Shown in pieces: positions 26,239-35,843 of a stretch of DNA of 47,138 nucleotides (position 1 is its first letter; each line of letters starts with the position of its first letter). Made by a program: the position numbers and the translations under genes. The notes under the pieces were generated by a model, which saw only the letters and a program-made list of their open reading frames with translations, did not search any database and was not told the DNA's origin. The stretch is from Paracoccaceae bacterium (GTDB taxonomy: Bacteria > Pseudomonadota > Alphaproteobacteria > Rhodobacterales > Rhodobacteraceae): the NCBI GenBank assembly GCA_014323795.1, contig JACONK010000022.1, positions 1 through 47,138 on the forward strand, in the 5' to 3' direction.

Positions 26239-27130
26239 CCCCGGAATAGACGATGCCATGGCGATACTCTACGCCGGCCTGCATCCGGACATTGAAATTG
26301 TGGGCCTTACCGCCGTCTACGGTAATATCAACGTCGACATCGCCACCCGCAACGCGCTGGTGTTAGGCGACATGCTGGGCCGGCCGATCCCGGTTGCCCG
26401 GGGTGCGGAAATACCCCTGTTACAGAAACCAAAGCCCGTATCCGACCACGTGCACGGCAAGGAAGGCTTCGGCGAACTGCCGGCCCAAACCACGCACCGC
26501 CGGGCGGAACGCGAAGACGCCGCCGGCTTTATTTGCACGATGATCAACGAAAACCCGGGCCAGATCACCCTTGCCCCCATCGGCCCGCTGACCAACATCG
26601 CCACGGCACTTTTCAAAGACCCGTCTATTGCCGCCAAAACCAAAGGCGTCGTGCTGATGGGTGGCAGTCTTGATCGCGGAAATGTAACCAAATGGGCAGA
26701 GGCCAACATATGGAATGACCCGGAGGCGGCCAACGTCGTCTTCGCCGCCGACTGGCCGGTCACGATGGCGGGGCTTGATGTAACCACGCAGGTGCGCTGC
26801 ACCCCCGGCGATTTTGACATGCTGGCGCACCAGGCCCCGAAACTCGGCGGTTTCCTGCGCGACATCACCGGTTTTTACATGCGCTTTTACGAATCCCGAT
26901 ACGGGTTTTCCGGGGCCTGTATGCACGACCCCACGGCACTGATCGCCGTCACGAACCCGGAGCTTTTTACCGTTGAAACCACGGCGGTAGAGGTTATCGT
27001 AAGCGGCGAACGCGCCGGGCAGACAATCCGCGCCGCCGGGGCCGGCCGATGCCCCGCCAGCGTGTTGACCGGCGTAAATGCGGCGGGCGTGAAAGAGCGT
27101 TTCTTTACCACGCTCGCCACAGGCCATTAG
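26213..27130 (+). CDS. inosine/uridine-preferring nucleoside hydrolase
   Basis: This enzyme splits ribonucleosides to free base and ribose. The 305-residue product begins with the calcium-binding aspartate cluster DTDPGIDDAMA (residues 7-17). It continues with APIGPLTNIATAL, GNVTKWAEANIWNDPEAAN and CMHDPTALI, whose aspartate completes the metal site. ATG 26213 lies inside the end of the kinase gene; the much longer frame upstream is that gene's shadow. The pair of hydrolase and ribokinase supplies the salvage half of the operon, with uptake encoded downstream. Confidence 0.93.
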   Translation: MHKILIDTDPGIDDAMAILYAGLHPDIEIVGLTAVYGNINVDIATRNALVLGDMLGRPIPVARGAEIPLLQKPKPVSDHVHGKEGFGELPAQTTHRRAEREDAAGFICTMINENPGQITLAPIGPLTNIATALFKDPSIAAKTKGVVLMGGSLDRGNVTKWAEANIWNDPEAANVVFAADWPVTMAGLDVTTQVRCTPGDFDMLAHQAPKLGGFLRDITGFYMRFYESRYGFSGACMHDPTALIAVTNPELFTVETTAVEVIVSGERAGQTIRAAGAGRCPASVLTGVNAAGVKERFFTTLATGH

Positions 27131-27140
27131 GGAGAGGACG

Positions 27141-27983
27141 ATGGCGGAATTTGACGTTCTTGCACTGGGCCCGAAAGATCCGGACGCACCGGAACGCTTT
27201 GCCAAATCCCTGCGCGAAACCGGTTTTGCAGTGATCAGGGACCACGACATCGACATGGCTGAAATCCAGGCGATGTACGACCAATGGTCGGTCTACTTTC
27301 GGAATGATGCAAAACACGGCGATACAACCGAACAGGGCGACCCGGCGGGCTACTTCGGCTACAAATCCGAAAACGCCAAAGGGCGGGCGCAGAAGGATTT
27401 GAAGGAGTTCTACCACGTCTACCAGTCCCGCCACGTTCCGGCAGAGGTTGAAGAGGTGACGCGCAGGTTTCACGCAAGCCTGATCCGGCTGGGCGAAACC
27501 CTGCTCGGCTGGCTGGACGATGTGACGCCGGACAGGGTTAAATCTGAACTTTCCATGCCCTTCAGGCAAATGGTGAACGGTTCCCGGCACCACCTGCTGC
27601 GCGTACTGCACTACCCGCCCTTGCCCGATGATGTGCAACCGGGCGAGGTGCGGGCCGCCGCCCATGGCGACATCAACCTGATCACGCTGCTTGTCACCGG
27701 ATCCGAGCCCGGCCTGCAGGCACAGGATGTGAACGGGGACTGGCATGATGTGCCATGCGGCACCGGATATATCAACGTGAACGCGGGCGACATGCTGGAA
27801 CAGGCCAGCCGGAATTACTATCCGTCCACGGTGCACCGGGTGGTGAACCCGGACAAACGGGAAAACCGTTCCCGCTATTCCCTGCCGCTTTTCATGCATC
27901 CGAATCCGGATGTCCGGCTCGCCCACCAGACAGCGGGCGAATTTTTGGAAGAACGGCTTCGCGAAATCGGGCAGAACGGGTAG
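27141..27983 (+). CDS. 2-oxoglutarate/Fe(II)-dependent oxygenase, isopenicillin N synthase-like
   Basis: The 280-residue enzyme has the full iron triad His175-x-Asp177 (AAHGDINLITLL) and His232 (TVHRVV), and the 2-oxoglutarate clamp Arg245-x-Ser247 (RSRYSLPLF). The N-terminal region (FAVIRDHDID) is typical of the isopenicillin N synthase superfamily. It lies between a nucleoside hydrolase (10 bp upstream) and the nucleoside transporter genes. Since thymine-7-hydroxylase belongs to this superfamily, oxidation of a methylated or otherwise modified base or nucleoside is an attractive guess. Nothing in the sequence fixes the substrate. Confidence 0.88.
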   Translation: MAEFDVLALGPKDPDAPERFAKSLRETGFAVIRDHDIDMAEIQAMYDQWSVYFRNDAKHGDTTEQGDPAGYFGYKSENAKGRAQKDLKEFYHVYQSRHVPAEVEEVTRRFHASLIRLGETLLGWLDDVTPDRVKSELSMPFRQMVNGSRHHLLRVLHYPPLPDDVQPGEVRAAAHGDINLITLLVTGSEPGLQAQDVNGDWHDVPCGTGYINVNAGDMLEQASRNYYPSTVHRVVNPDKRENRSRYSLPLFMHPNPDVRLAHQTAGEFLEERLREIGQNG

Positions 27984-28000
27984 CATGCGCACTTAACTGC

Positions 28001-28020
28001 CGGGGGCCGTACCCCCGTTT
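28001..28020 (+). terminator. GC hairpin with short T-run between the oxygenase and bmpA
   Basis: CGGGGG (28001-28006), loop CCGTA and CCCCCG (28012-28017) form a perfect 6-bp stem followed by TTT. It is short for a strong terminator and lies within what looks like one operon, so it may set the ratio of transporter to enzyme mRNA or stabilise a processed 5' end in front of bmpA. Confidence 0.45.
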
Positions 28021-28038
28021 CAACCAGGAGAAAACCAC

Positions 28039-29043
28039 ATGAAAAAAATATGTTCGGCACTGATGGCCGGTATTATCAGCGTTGCGGCCGGGCTGGCCGC
28101 TGCGGCCGGGTTCAAGCCTGCCGTGATCTACGATATGGGCGGCAAGTTCGATAAATCCTTCAACGAAGGCGTCTACAACGGCCTGAAGCGGTTCACCGAA
28201 GAAACCGGGGTAGAGGTGATGGAATTCGAGGTCACCAATGAAACCCAGCGTCAGCAGGCGATGGAACGCATGGTGCAGCGCGGGGCGACTGTCGTGCTCG
28301 GCGTGGGGTTTGCGCAAGCCGATGCGATTTCTGCCGTGGCGGCAGCCAACCCGGATGTGAAGTTTTCTATCATCGATGTAAACTGGCTCGACCATTCAAA
28401 CCTGCGCCAATACGCATTCAGGGAAGAGGAAGGATCCTACCTTGTGGGCATGGCCGCCGCGATGGCATCCCAAACCGGCATTGTGGGCTTTGTCGGCGGC
28501 ATGGATATCCCGCTGATCTCTGCCTTTGAATGCGGCTACAGGCAGGGCGCAAGGGCCGCTGATCCGGATGTGACCATACTGGCCAACATGACCGGCACCA
28601 CGCCGGCAGCATGGAGCGACCCGGCCAGGGGTGCCGAACTGACCCAGGGCCAGATCGACCGCGGCGCGGACGTGGTGTACCATGCTGCCGGTGCCACCGG
28701 CCTGGGTGTGCTGCAGGCCGCCGCCGACGCGGGCAAAATGTCCATCGGTACGGATTCAAACCAGAACTACATTCATCCGGGTTCAGTTCTGACATCTTCG
28801 CTAAAGCGCGTGGATCTGGCCGCCTATGAAACCATGAAAGACGCGATGTCGGGCACCTTCAATACCGGGGTGCGCAGTATCGGCTTGGCCGAAGGGGGTG
28901 TCGGATGGGCACTGGATGAACACAACCGCGCCATGATCACGCCGGAAATGGAAGCGGCCATAAACGCGGCATCCGCCAGGATTGCTTCCGGTGAAATCGA
29001 GGTCCACGACTATCGTTCGGACAACACCTGCCCGGTGGAATAA
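28039..29043 (+). CDS. bmpA: BMP-family nucleoside-binding protein of an ABC importer
   Basis: The 334-residue periplasmic protein belongs to the basic membrane protein/PnrA family, which binds purine or other nucleosides. MKKICSALMAGIISVAAGLA is a signal peptide with no lipobox cysteine at the cleavage site, so the protein is soluble. Family landmarks are VIYDMGGKFDKSFNEGVYNG, GVGFAQADAI, YLVGMAAAMAS and VYHAAGATGLGVL. CAGGAGAAAAC precedes the ATG. The ATPase and two permeases of the same importer follow directly. Confidence 0.93.
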   Translation: MKKICSALMAGIISVAAGLAAAAGFKPAVIYDMGGKFDKSFNEGVYNGLKRFTEETGVEVMEFEVTNETQRQQAMERMVQRGATVVLGVGFAQADAISAVAAANPDVKFSIIDVNWLDHSNLRQYAFREEEGSYLVGMAAAMASQTGIVGFVGGMDIPLISAFECGYRQGARAADPDVTILANMTGTTPAAWSDPARGAELTQGQIDRGADVVYHAAGATGLGVLQAAADAGKMSIGTDSNQNYIHPGSVLTSSLKRVDLAAYETMKDAMSGTFNTGVRSIGLAEGGVGWALDEHNRAMITPEMEAAINAASARIASGEIEVHDYRSDNTCPVE

Positions 29044-29050
29044 GCCATCC

Positions 29051-30619
29051 ATGCCAGGGAAAAGGACCGGGGGCGGGGGCGATGCCGCGCCCCTCGCCTT
29101 GCGGCTTGAAGGGATCAGCAAATCCTTCGGGCTGGTCCGCGCCAACCGGAACATTGACCTGGATGTGAAGCCGGGGTCAATCCACGGGATCATCGGTGAA
29201 AACGGGGCCGGAAAATCCACGCTGATGAACATCATCTACGGGATGCACCGCGCCGACGAAGGCAGGATTCATGTGGCAGGCCAACCGGTGGACGTTCGTT
29301 CCAGTGCGGATGCGATTGCCTGCGGCATCGGCATGGTTCACCAGCACTTCATGCTGGTGCCAACTTTTTCGGTGCTGGAAAATGTGATGCTCGGCACCGA
29401 AGGCGGGATGTTCCTGCGCGAAGGCAGGCAGGCCGCCCGCAGACGGATCATGGAATTGTCCGAACGCTTTAGCCTTGCCGTCGATCCGGACGCCATTGTC
29501 GGCGACCTGAACGTGGGCCAGCGCCAGCGGGTGGAGATTATCAAGGCGCTCAAGGGCGGCGCGAACGTCCTGATCCTGGATGAGCCGACCGGCGTGCTGA
29601 CCCCGCAGGAGGCGGAGCAGCTTTTTGACATTATCCGTGTGCTCAGGGAACGCGGCGTGTCCGTGCTGCTGATCACCCATAAACTGGCAGAGATCATGGC
29701 GATCACCGACACGGTTTCCATTATGCGCCAGGGTAAAATGGCCGGCCACCGGGAAACCGCGCAAACCTCGCCCGAGGAACTGGCAGAATTGATGGTCGGC
29801 CGCAAGGTTCTGCTGGAAGTCGACCGAACCCCGGCCAATCCGGGAAACGTTCGCTTTTCCGCAAGCGGGCTTGGCTACACAAACCCGGCAGGAATTGTCG
29901 AACTCGCAGACATCAGTTTTGAGGTGCGGTCCGGTGAAATCCTCGGCGTGGCGGGCGTCAGCGGCAACGGCCAGACCCAGCTGATGGAAGTGCTTGCCGG
30001 CATGCGGCCTCTCACCGCCGGGACGATCAGCATCCTTGGCACCGAGATCCGCGCCGATACCGCCACCAGCCCCCGCCGCATCCGGATCCTGGGCGTGGGT
30101 CACATCCCCGAAGATCGCCACCACCACGGGCTGGTGCTGAATTTCGAAGCCCGCGAAAACATGATCCTCGGCTTCCACGACAGTGCCCTGACAGGCACCG
30201 GTTTCCTGATGGATCAGTCGGCCATGTCCTCAAATTGCCGGGAAAGGATGGCCGGTTTTGACGTGCGCCCGGGCAACCCGCGGCTCAATGCAAGGAGCTT
30301 CTCCGGCGGCAACCAGCAGAAGATGGTTATCGCGCGGGAATTCTCCGCAAACCCCGGTGTCCTGCTGGTAGGACAGCCAACCCGTGGCGTCGATGTGGGT
30401 GCCATCGAATTTATCCACAAACGCCTCCTGGCCCTAAGGGACGCAGGCTGCGCAATCCTGCTTGTGAGCGTGGAGCTTGATGAGATCATGTCTCTCGCAG
30501 ACCGAATCATGGTGCTCTGCGCCGGTCGCAATGTCGGCATCATCGATGCGGCAGCGGCGGACCGCCGGACACTCGGCCTGATGATGGCAGGCCAGCGGCA
30601 GGAGGGGGCCGTCGCATGA
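29051..30619 (+). CDS. nupA: nucleoside ABC transporter ATP-binding protein (two ATPase domains)
   Basis: The 522-residue protein has two tandem ATPase domains, as in NupA/YufO and sugar importers. Domain 1 has IIGENGAGKST, VGQRQRVEIIKAL and LILDEPTGVLTP. Domain 2 has the usual degenerate Walker A VAGVSGNGQTQLMEVL, FSGGNQQKMVIAREF and VGQPTRGVDVGA. ATG 29051 starts 8 bp after bmpA. The stop overlaps the next permease start as ATGA. Both domains look intact for their class. Confidence 0.93.
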   Translation: MPGKRTGGGGDAAPLALRLEGISKSFGLVRANRNIDLDVKPGSIHGIIGENGAGKSTLMNIIYGMHRADEGRIHVAGQPVDVRSSADAIACGIGMVHQHFMLVPTFSVLENVMLGTEGGMFLREGRQAARRRIMELSERFSLAVDPDAIVGDLNVGQRQRVEIIKALKGGANVLILDEPTGVLTPQEAEQLFDIIRVLRERGVSVLLITHKLAEIMAITDTVSIMRQGKMAGHRETAQTSPEELAELMVGRKVLLEVDRTPANPGNVRFSASGLGYTNPAGIVELADISFEVRSGEILGVAGVSGNGQTQLMEVLAGMRPLTAGTISILGTEIRADTATSPRRIRILGVGHIPEDRHHHGLVLNFEARENMILGFHDSALTGTGFLMDQSAMSSNCRERMAGFDVRPGNPRLNARSFSGGNQQKMVIAREFSANPGVLLVGQPTRGVDVGAIEFIHKRLLALRDAGCAILLVSVELDEIMSLADRIMVLCAGRNVGIIDAAAADRRTLGLMMAGQRQEGAVA

Positions 30620-31731
30620 GCACGCCGCCCCCTCTCCCGCGCTGGGCAGACCTGGTGCTGCTGCCATTCCTTAACCTTTGCGCGGCTTTCCTGATCTGCG
30701 GACTCATCGTATACGCCATCGGTGAAAACCCGTTCGAGGCGATGGGCGTGATGGTCCGGGGGGCTTTCATCTATCAGGGCGGGCTGGGCTACACGCTCTA
30801 TTACACCACCAGCATTATTTTCACCGGTCTTGCCGTGGCCGTCGCCTTTCACGCCGGGATGTTCAACATCGGCGGCGAAGGGCAGGCAACGTTCGGCGGC
30901 ATTGGCGCGGCGCTCGCCGCTTTCGGCTGCGCCTGGGCACCGGGGATTATCGCCCTGCCCATGGCAATCCTGGGTGCGGTGCTGGCGGGCGCGCTCTGGG
31001 GGGTCATACCTGGCTATCTGCAGGCCAAACGCGGCAGCCACATCGTGATAACCACGATCATGTTTAACTTCATCGCCGCCTCCGTGCTTGTCTGGCTGCT
31101 TGCCGGGCCGCTCATCCAGCCGGGCCAGTCGAGCCCGCAAACCGCCCCGCTGCCCGATCAGACATGGCTGCCCGGGATGTCAGACATGCTGGCCCGGGCC
31201 GGGGTTGAAACCGCACACACCCCGCTCAACGGCTCTTTTTTCATTGCCCTGGCCGCGCTTGGCCTGTTCTGGGCCCTGATCTGGCGCACCAGGCTCGGCT
31301 ATGAAATCCGCGCTGTGGGGCAGAATGCGGACGCCGCCCATTATGCAGGCATCAACGGGGCCCGCGTGATTATCATCGCCATGGCGGTCGCAGGGGCCTT
31401 TGCCGGGCTGCTGGCCACAAATGAGGTGCTGGGATCAAGCCACAGGGTCGTCAACAGTTTCACCGCGGGCTATGGTTTCACCGGCATCGCCGTCGCGTTG
31501 ATGGGGCGCAACCACCCCATCGGGATTTTTCTTGCAGCACTTCTGTTCGGCGCACTCTTCCAGGGCGGCGCGGAACTTGATTTTGAATACCGGACGATCA
31601 GCCGCGAAATGGTGCTGCTGATCCAGGGGATGATCATCCTCTTCTCCGGGGCACTGGCCTATATGTTTAACCCGCCTCTGGCGCGCCTGATCGCGCGGAT
31701 GGCCGCCGGACGGGAGCATTCCTGTGAGTGA
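30616..31731 (+). CDS. nupB: nucleoside ABC transporter permease 1
   Basis: The 371-residue inner-membrane protein has eight or more hydrophobic segments and the BPD_transp_2 features GMFNIGGEGQATFGG and SHIVITTIMFNFIAASVLVW. The long periplasmic loop between segments (PGQSSPQTAPLPDQTWLPGM) is typical of the larger of the two BMP-system permeases. It overlaps nupA by 4 bp and nupC by 8 bp. Confidence 0.93.
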   Translation: MSTPPPLPRWADLVLLPFLNLCAAFLICGLIVYAIGENPFEAMGVMVRGAFIYQGGLGYTLYYTTSIIFTGLAVAVAFHAGMFNIGGEGQATFGGIGAALAAFGCAWAPGIIALPMAILGAVLAGALWGVIPGYLQAKRGSHIVITTIMFNFIAASVLVWLLAGPLIQPGQSSPQTAPLPDQTWLPGMSDMLARAGVETAHTPLNGSFFIALAALGLFWALIWRTRLGYEIRAVGQNADAAHYAGINGARVIIIAMAVAGAFAGLLATNEVLGSSHRVVNSFTAGYGFTGIAVALMGRNHPIGIFLAALLFGALFQGGAELDFEYRTISREMVLLIQGMIILFSGALAYMFNPPLARLIARMAAGREHSCE

Positions 31732-32692
31732 TTTTTTCTTCCAGCTGCTGCTGATTCTTGACTCCACCCTGCGGATCGCCACCCCCCTGATGCTCTGCGC
31801 CATGGCCGGCATTTTTTCCGAACGTTCCGGCATCGTGGACATCTCGCTGGAAGGAAAAATGCTGTCCGGTGCTTTCGTTGCCGCAACCGTGGCCGCCCTG
31901 ACCGGATCCGCCTGGGCCGGGCTGTTCTGCGCCATGGGGGCAGGTGTGTTCATGTCGCTTATTCACGGGTTCGCCTGCATTACCCACCGGGGCGATCATG
32001 TCGTATCGGGCGTTGCCATTAATATTTTGGCAAGCGGGCTGACCGTTGTCCTCGGCATTGCGCTGTTCCGGCGCGGCGGGCAGACGCCGCATCTGCCGAA
32101 AGAGGACCGTTTCACCCCCATTGAATGGATCGGGGTCAGCGTCCTGGACCCGGTTCCGGTGGTCGGCGCGGTTTACCGGCAGCTGATTTCCGGCCACAAT
32201 CCGCTGGTTTACGGTGCCCTGATCGCCGTGCCGGTCTGTGCCTTTATCATCTATCATACCCGTTTCGGCCTGCGCCTGCGGGCGGTCGGCGAGGTGCCGG
32301 AAGCGGTGGACAGTGCCGGTGTTTCCGTCGCCTGGCTCCGCTATCGCGCCCTGATCGCCGGCGGGCTGCTGTGCGGGATTGCCGGTGCGTATCTGTCTAT
32401 TGCGCAAGGTGCGCATTTCGTGCGGGAAATGAGCGCGGGCAAAGGCTACATCGCGCTCGCCGCGGTGATCTTCGGCAACTGGCGCCCGATCCCGGCGTTT
32501 CTGGCCTGCCTGCTGTTCGGGTTTCTGGAAGCCTGGACCGCCCGCCTGCAAGGGACGACGATCTGGCTGTTGCAGGATATCCCGACGCCGCTTGTGCAGG
32601 CTATGCCCTACGTGCTGACGGTGCTGCTGCTGGCCGGGCTGATTGGCAGGCCAAGGCCCCCGGCGGCCATCGGGCAGCCTTACGGCAAATAG
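31724..32692 (+). CDS. nupC: nucleoside ABC transporter permease 2
   Basis: This is the second permease of the importer, 322 residues and very hydrophobic, with FSERSGIVDISLEGKMLSGA near the N terminus and AVIFGNWRPIPAFLACLLFG near the C terminus, both characteristic of the smaller BMP-system permease. It overlaps the end of the first permease gene by 8 bp and closes the transporter set. The next gene starts 103 bp on and is functionally distinct. The symbol denotes family position in an ABC system and not the unrelated E. coli NupC symporter. Confidence 0.92.
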   Translation: MSDFFFQLLLILDSTLRIATPLMLCAMAGIFSERSGIVDISLEGKMLSGAFVAATVAALTGSAWAGLFCAMGAGVFMSLIHGFACITHRGDHVVSGVAINILASGLTVVLGIALFRRGGQTPHLPKEDRFTPIEWIGVSVLDPVPVVGAVYRQLISGHNPLVYGALIAVPVCAFIIYHTRFGLRLRAVGEVPEAVDSAGVSVAWLRYRALIAGGLLCGIAGAYLSIAQGAHFVREMSAGKGYIALAAVIFGNWRPIPAFLACLLFGFLEAWTARLQGTTIWLLQDIPTPLVQAMPYVLTVLLLAGLIGRPRPPAAIGQPYGK

Positions 32693-32795
32693 GGACAGGA
32701 GGGACGCCCGCCGCAGTGTATTTTCCCGCCATGGTGTGGCCGCGTTCATGGCCCAGGGCAGGTAAACCCGCGCCGCAGAAGATGAAAGATGCCTT

Positions 32796-34820
32796 ATGAA
32801 CCCTTTTTCGGAAGACTGGACCGGGCCGTTCGGACTGCCCCCGTTTGACCGGATCAACGACAGCCACTTCGCCCCGGCCTTTGAAGCGGCCTTCAGGCAA
32901 TCCCGCGCCGCAATCAACGCGGTGGCGGACAATCCGGAACCGGCCACACTGGCAAACACCATAGACGCACTGGAAAAAACCGGCGCACTGATGGACAAGG
33001 TCGCAGGTGTTTTCTTCAACCTGTCCGGCTCCGACAGCAATGAAGCGCGCCGTGCGCTGCAACGGGAGCTGTCACCCCGGTTCGCCACATTCAATTCTGA
33101 AACGATGATGAATGAAAAGTTGTTCGCGCGTATCAGAACCCTGTTTGACACCCGCGACACCCTGGACCTGACCGACGAGCAAACCCGTGTGCTGGAACTC
33201 TATCACCGCATGTTTATCCGCGCAGGGGCAGAACTGCAGGGCAGGGCGAAAGAACGCCTGGCGGAAATCACCAAACGCCTGGCCGGGCTCGGCACAGCGT
33301 TTACGCAGAACCTGCTGGCCGATGAGGCCAACTGGTTTATGGAATTGACACAGGATGCCCTGAACAGCCTTCCCGACTTTCTGAAAGATGCGGCCCGGGA
33401 GGCCGCACGGGAGCGGGGCAGGGACGGCTGCGTCATAACCCTGAGCCGCTCGCTTATCGTGCCCTTCCTGCAATTTTCTGACCGCCGGGATTTGCGTGAA
33501 CGCGCCTTTAACGCCTGGATCACCCGCGGCGCAACCGGCGGGCAGACGGACAACCGCGCCATCGTAAAGGAAATGCTCGCCCTGCGCCATGAACGGGCAA
33601 ACCTGCTCGGCTTCGACAGTTTTGCGGAGTTCAGGCTCGCCACCGAAATGGCCAAAACGCCCGCCGCCGTGCGCGACCTGCTGATGGCGGTTTGGAAACC
33701 CGCCAAAAAGGCGGCCAACCGGGACGCGGCCCGGTTGACAGGGATGATGCACGCCGATGGCGTGAACGGCGACCTCGCCCCCTGGGACTGGCACTACTAC
33801 GCCGAAAAGCTCCGCAAGGCCGATTATGACCTGGATGAGGCGGAGCTGAAACCCTATTTTCAGCTTGATCGTATGATCGAGGCGGCTTTTGACTGCGCGA
33901 ACCGCCTCTTTGGCCTGACATTCAGGGAAATCGACGCACCGATGTACCACCCGGATGTTCGCGCCTGGGAGGTCAGGAAAGGCGACCGTCACATGGCCGT
34001 CTTCATCGGCGATTATTTCGCCCGCGCCTGCAAACGCTCCGGTGCCTGGTGCGCCCGCTTCCGGTCACAATCGGCCCTTGGGGAAGAGGTGCGCCCAATC
34101 ACGGTAAACGTGTGCAATTTCGCCAGGGCCCCTGAAGGCCGGCCATGCCTGCTGACATTCGATGATGCCCGCACACTTTTCCACGAATTCGGCCATGCGC
34201 TGCACTCGATGCTATCGGACGTGACATACGGTTTTATCTCCGGCACCTCGGTCGCGCGCGATTTCGTGGAACTGCCGAGCCAGCTCTACGAACACTGGCT
34301 CAGCGTTCCCGAAGTGCTGCAAAAATTTGCCCGCCACGCGGACACCGGCGCACCTATGCCACAGGGGCTGATCGACAAACTGCTGGCTGCCGAAAATTTC
34401 GACCAGGGCTTCGCGACTGTCGAATACATCGCCAGTGCACTTGTCGACCTCGCCTTTCATTGCGGCCGGCCACCTGCCGACCCGATGGCACAGCAGGCGG
34501 AAATACTCGCGGACATCGGCATGCCCGCTGCCATCCGCATGCGCCACGCCACCCCCCATTTTGCCCATGTGTTCGGCGGCGACGGCTACTCTGCCGGCTA
34601 TTACAGCTACATGTGGTCCGAAGTCATGGATGCCGACGCCTTTGAAGCGTTCAGGGAGGCCGGCAGCCCCTTTGACGCGACTGTGGCACGGAAGCTGCAC
34701 GACCATATCTACAGTGCAGGCGGTTCCAGGGAGGCCGAAACGCTCTACCGCGCCTTCCGCGGGGCCCTGCCAAAGGTTGATGCGCTGCTGAAAGGGCGAG
34801 GCCTGGATACGGCCGTGTGA
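32796..34820 (+). CDS. M3-family metallopeptidase (oligopeptidase A / Dcp-like)
   Basis: This 674-residue zinc peptidase degrades short peptides in the cytoplasm. The active site is HEFGH (His463 to His467) in DDARTLFHEFGHALHSML, followed by the FVELPSQLYEHW segment that supplies the third ligand region. No signal peptide is present. It is in the same direction as the nucleoside transporter but 103 bp away, so it may have its own promoter. The length matches oligopeptidase A and peptidyl-dipeptidase Dcp, between which I cannot decide. Confidence 0.92.
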   Translation: MNPFSEDWTGPFGLPPFDRINDSHFAPAFEAAFRQSRAAINAVADNPEPATLANTIDALEKTGALMDKVAGVFFNLSGSDSNEARRALQRELSPRFATFNSETMMNEKLFARIRTLFDTRDTLDLTDEQTRVLELYHRMFIRAGAELQGRAKERLAEITKRLAGLGTAFTQNLLADEANWFMELTQDALNSLPDFLKDAAREAARERGRDGCVITLSRSLIVPFLQFSDRRDLRERAFNAWITRGATGGQTDNRAIVKEMLALRHERANLLGFDSFAEFRLATEMAKTPAAVRDLLMAVWKPAKKAANRDAARLTGMMHADGVNGDLAPWDWHYYAEKLRKADYDLDEAELKPYFQLDRMIEAAFDCANRLFGLTFREIDAPMYHPDVRAWEVRKGDRHMAVFIGDYFARACKRSGAWCARFRSQSALGEEVRPITVNVCNFARAPEGRPCLLTFDDARTLFHEFGHALHSMLSDVTYGFISGTSVARDFVELPSQLYEHWLSVPEVLQKFARHADTGAPMPQGLIDKLLAAENFDQGFATVEYIASALVDLAFHCGRPPADPMAQQAEILADIGMPAAIRMRHATPHFAHVFGGDGYSAGYYSYMWSEVMDADAFEAFREAGSPFDATVARKLHDHIYSAGGSREAETLYRAFRGALPKVDALLKGRGLDTAV

Positions 34821-34886
34821 TACGGGGAGTGCGCCCGGCTGCAACCGGTCGGGGTGCGGGCAGGAATACGCCCGGTGGCTTCGGTG

Positions 34887-35600
34887 CTATTCAGGCATGA
34901 GTTCGATTAAGATGATGGCCAAAAACAATTGGTTCTTAGGGGGAAACGACGTCAAATCCATGTAGCACAGCGCGGTATAAATGCCATCCAAGACCACGAT
35001 AAGCAAGAGCCCGATTATCGTGTACATTGTCGAATTGCGAGTGAACCTGAAAGCGCGTTCTTTCTCCAGGAGATCTTTGATTAGATCGTCCTGCATTCTT
35101 TTCTTCAGACAGAACCCGTTATTTGAACAGCCTGGAAAATCCAACTGATCAAGCTGATAGGTACCTCTAAAGGCCAGAAATGTTGGAAGAATCAGCAAGG
35201 AAACAAAGGTCAGGACAAGGTTTTTTACTTGGGGAGGGAGGCTTGGTAAGGTTGGCTGAAGCAGTATTACTAAAGAAATGGTCAGGGCAAAGACCAGGAT
35301 CGTTGTGTTAACAGCACTTTTCTGTTCCACTTTCTTCAGCGTTCCAAGCAAGACTTCATGCGCCGCGGGCGGAAGGACGCCGGGACATGAAGTTTCTTTC
35401 TTACACTGACAAGAGGCTTCTGTTTCATTGCCCTTCTTCAATTCGGCATAGGCACCCATCCGGCGGCGAAAGTCTTCCTTGCGCCTTGGGAAAGCGTAAT
35501 CACACCATACGGAAATGAAATACATTGCCTCCAAAGCAAGAAAACCGATCAAAACCACGATGAATTCGTCATCAAAAAGACTTTTGATAAGCATTCGCAT
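34887..35600 (-). CDS. AT-rich membrane protein of unknown function
   Basis: From ATG 35600 the product has 237 residues and four or five hydrophobic stretches: FIVVLIGFLALEAMYFISVW, NTTILVFALTISLVILL, LVLTFVSLLILPTFLAF, MYTIIGLLLIVVLDGIYTAL and a final NQLFLAIILIEL. Between the first and second lies a charged, Cys-containing loop (ASCQCKKETSCPG). I do not recognise a family. The sampled GC is about 45%, far below the neighbours. The same frame is open farther upstream to GTG 35819 through GC-rich sequence (GEDWLQVPDPAF, RAFFEQDIRWPRRY), which looks like a remnant of another gene fused to it; the true start is therefore uncertain. Confidence 0.6.
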   Translation of the reverse strand: MRMLIKSLFDDEFIVVLIGFLALEAMYFISVWCDYAFPRRKEDFRRRMGAYAELKKGNETEASCQCKKETSCPGVLPPAAHEVLLGTLKKVEQKSAVNTTILVFALTISLVILLQPTLPSLPPQVKNLVLTFVSLLILPTFLAFRGTYQLDQLDFPGCSNNGFCLKKRMQDDLIKDLLEKERAFRFTRNSTMYTIIGLLLIVVLDGIYTALCYMDLTSFPPKNQLFLAIILIELMPE

Positions 35601-35843
35601 CCCCCCACGCGCCTTCGGCACATCCGACACACTCGACACATAGCGCCGCGGCCAGCGTATATCCTGTTCGAAGAATGCCCGCAAATCCGGGATGCCGTAT
35701 TGCAGCAGCATAATATGGCCAATGCCCAGGCAGAAGGCAGGGTCCGGCACCTGCAACCAATCCTCGCCCGCAACCGCCGCCCGATGCACGGGGCCGGAAA
35801 TGCCACCCGCAATCTGCACCGATGGGGGTATTTGTACGCTGCA

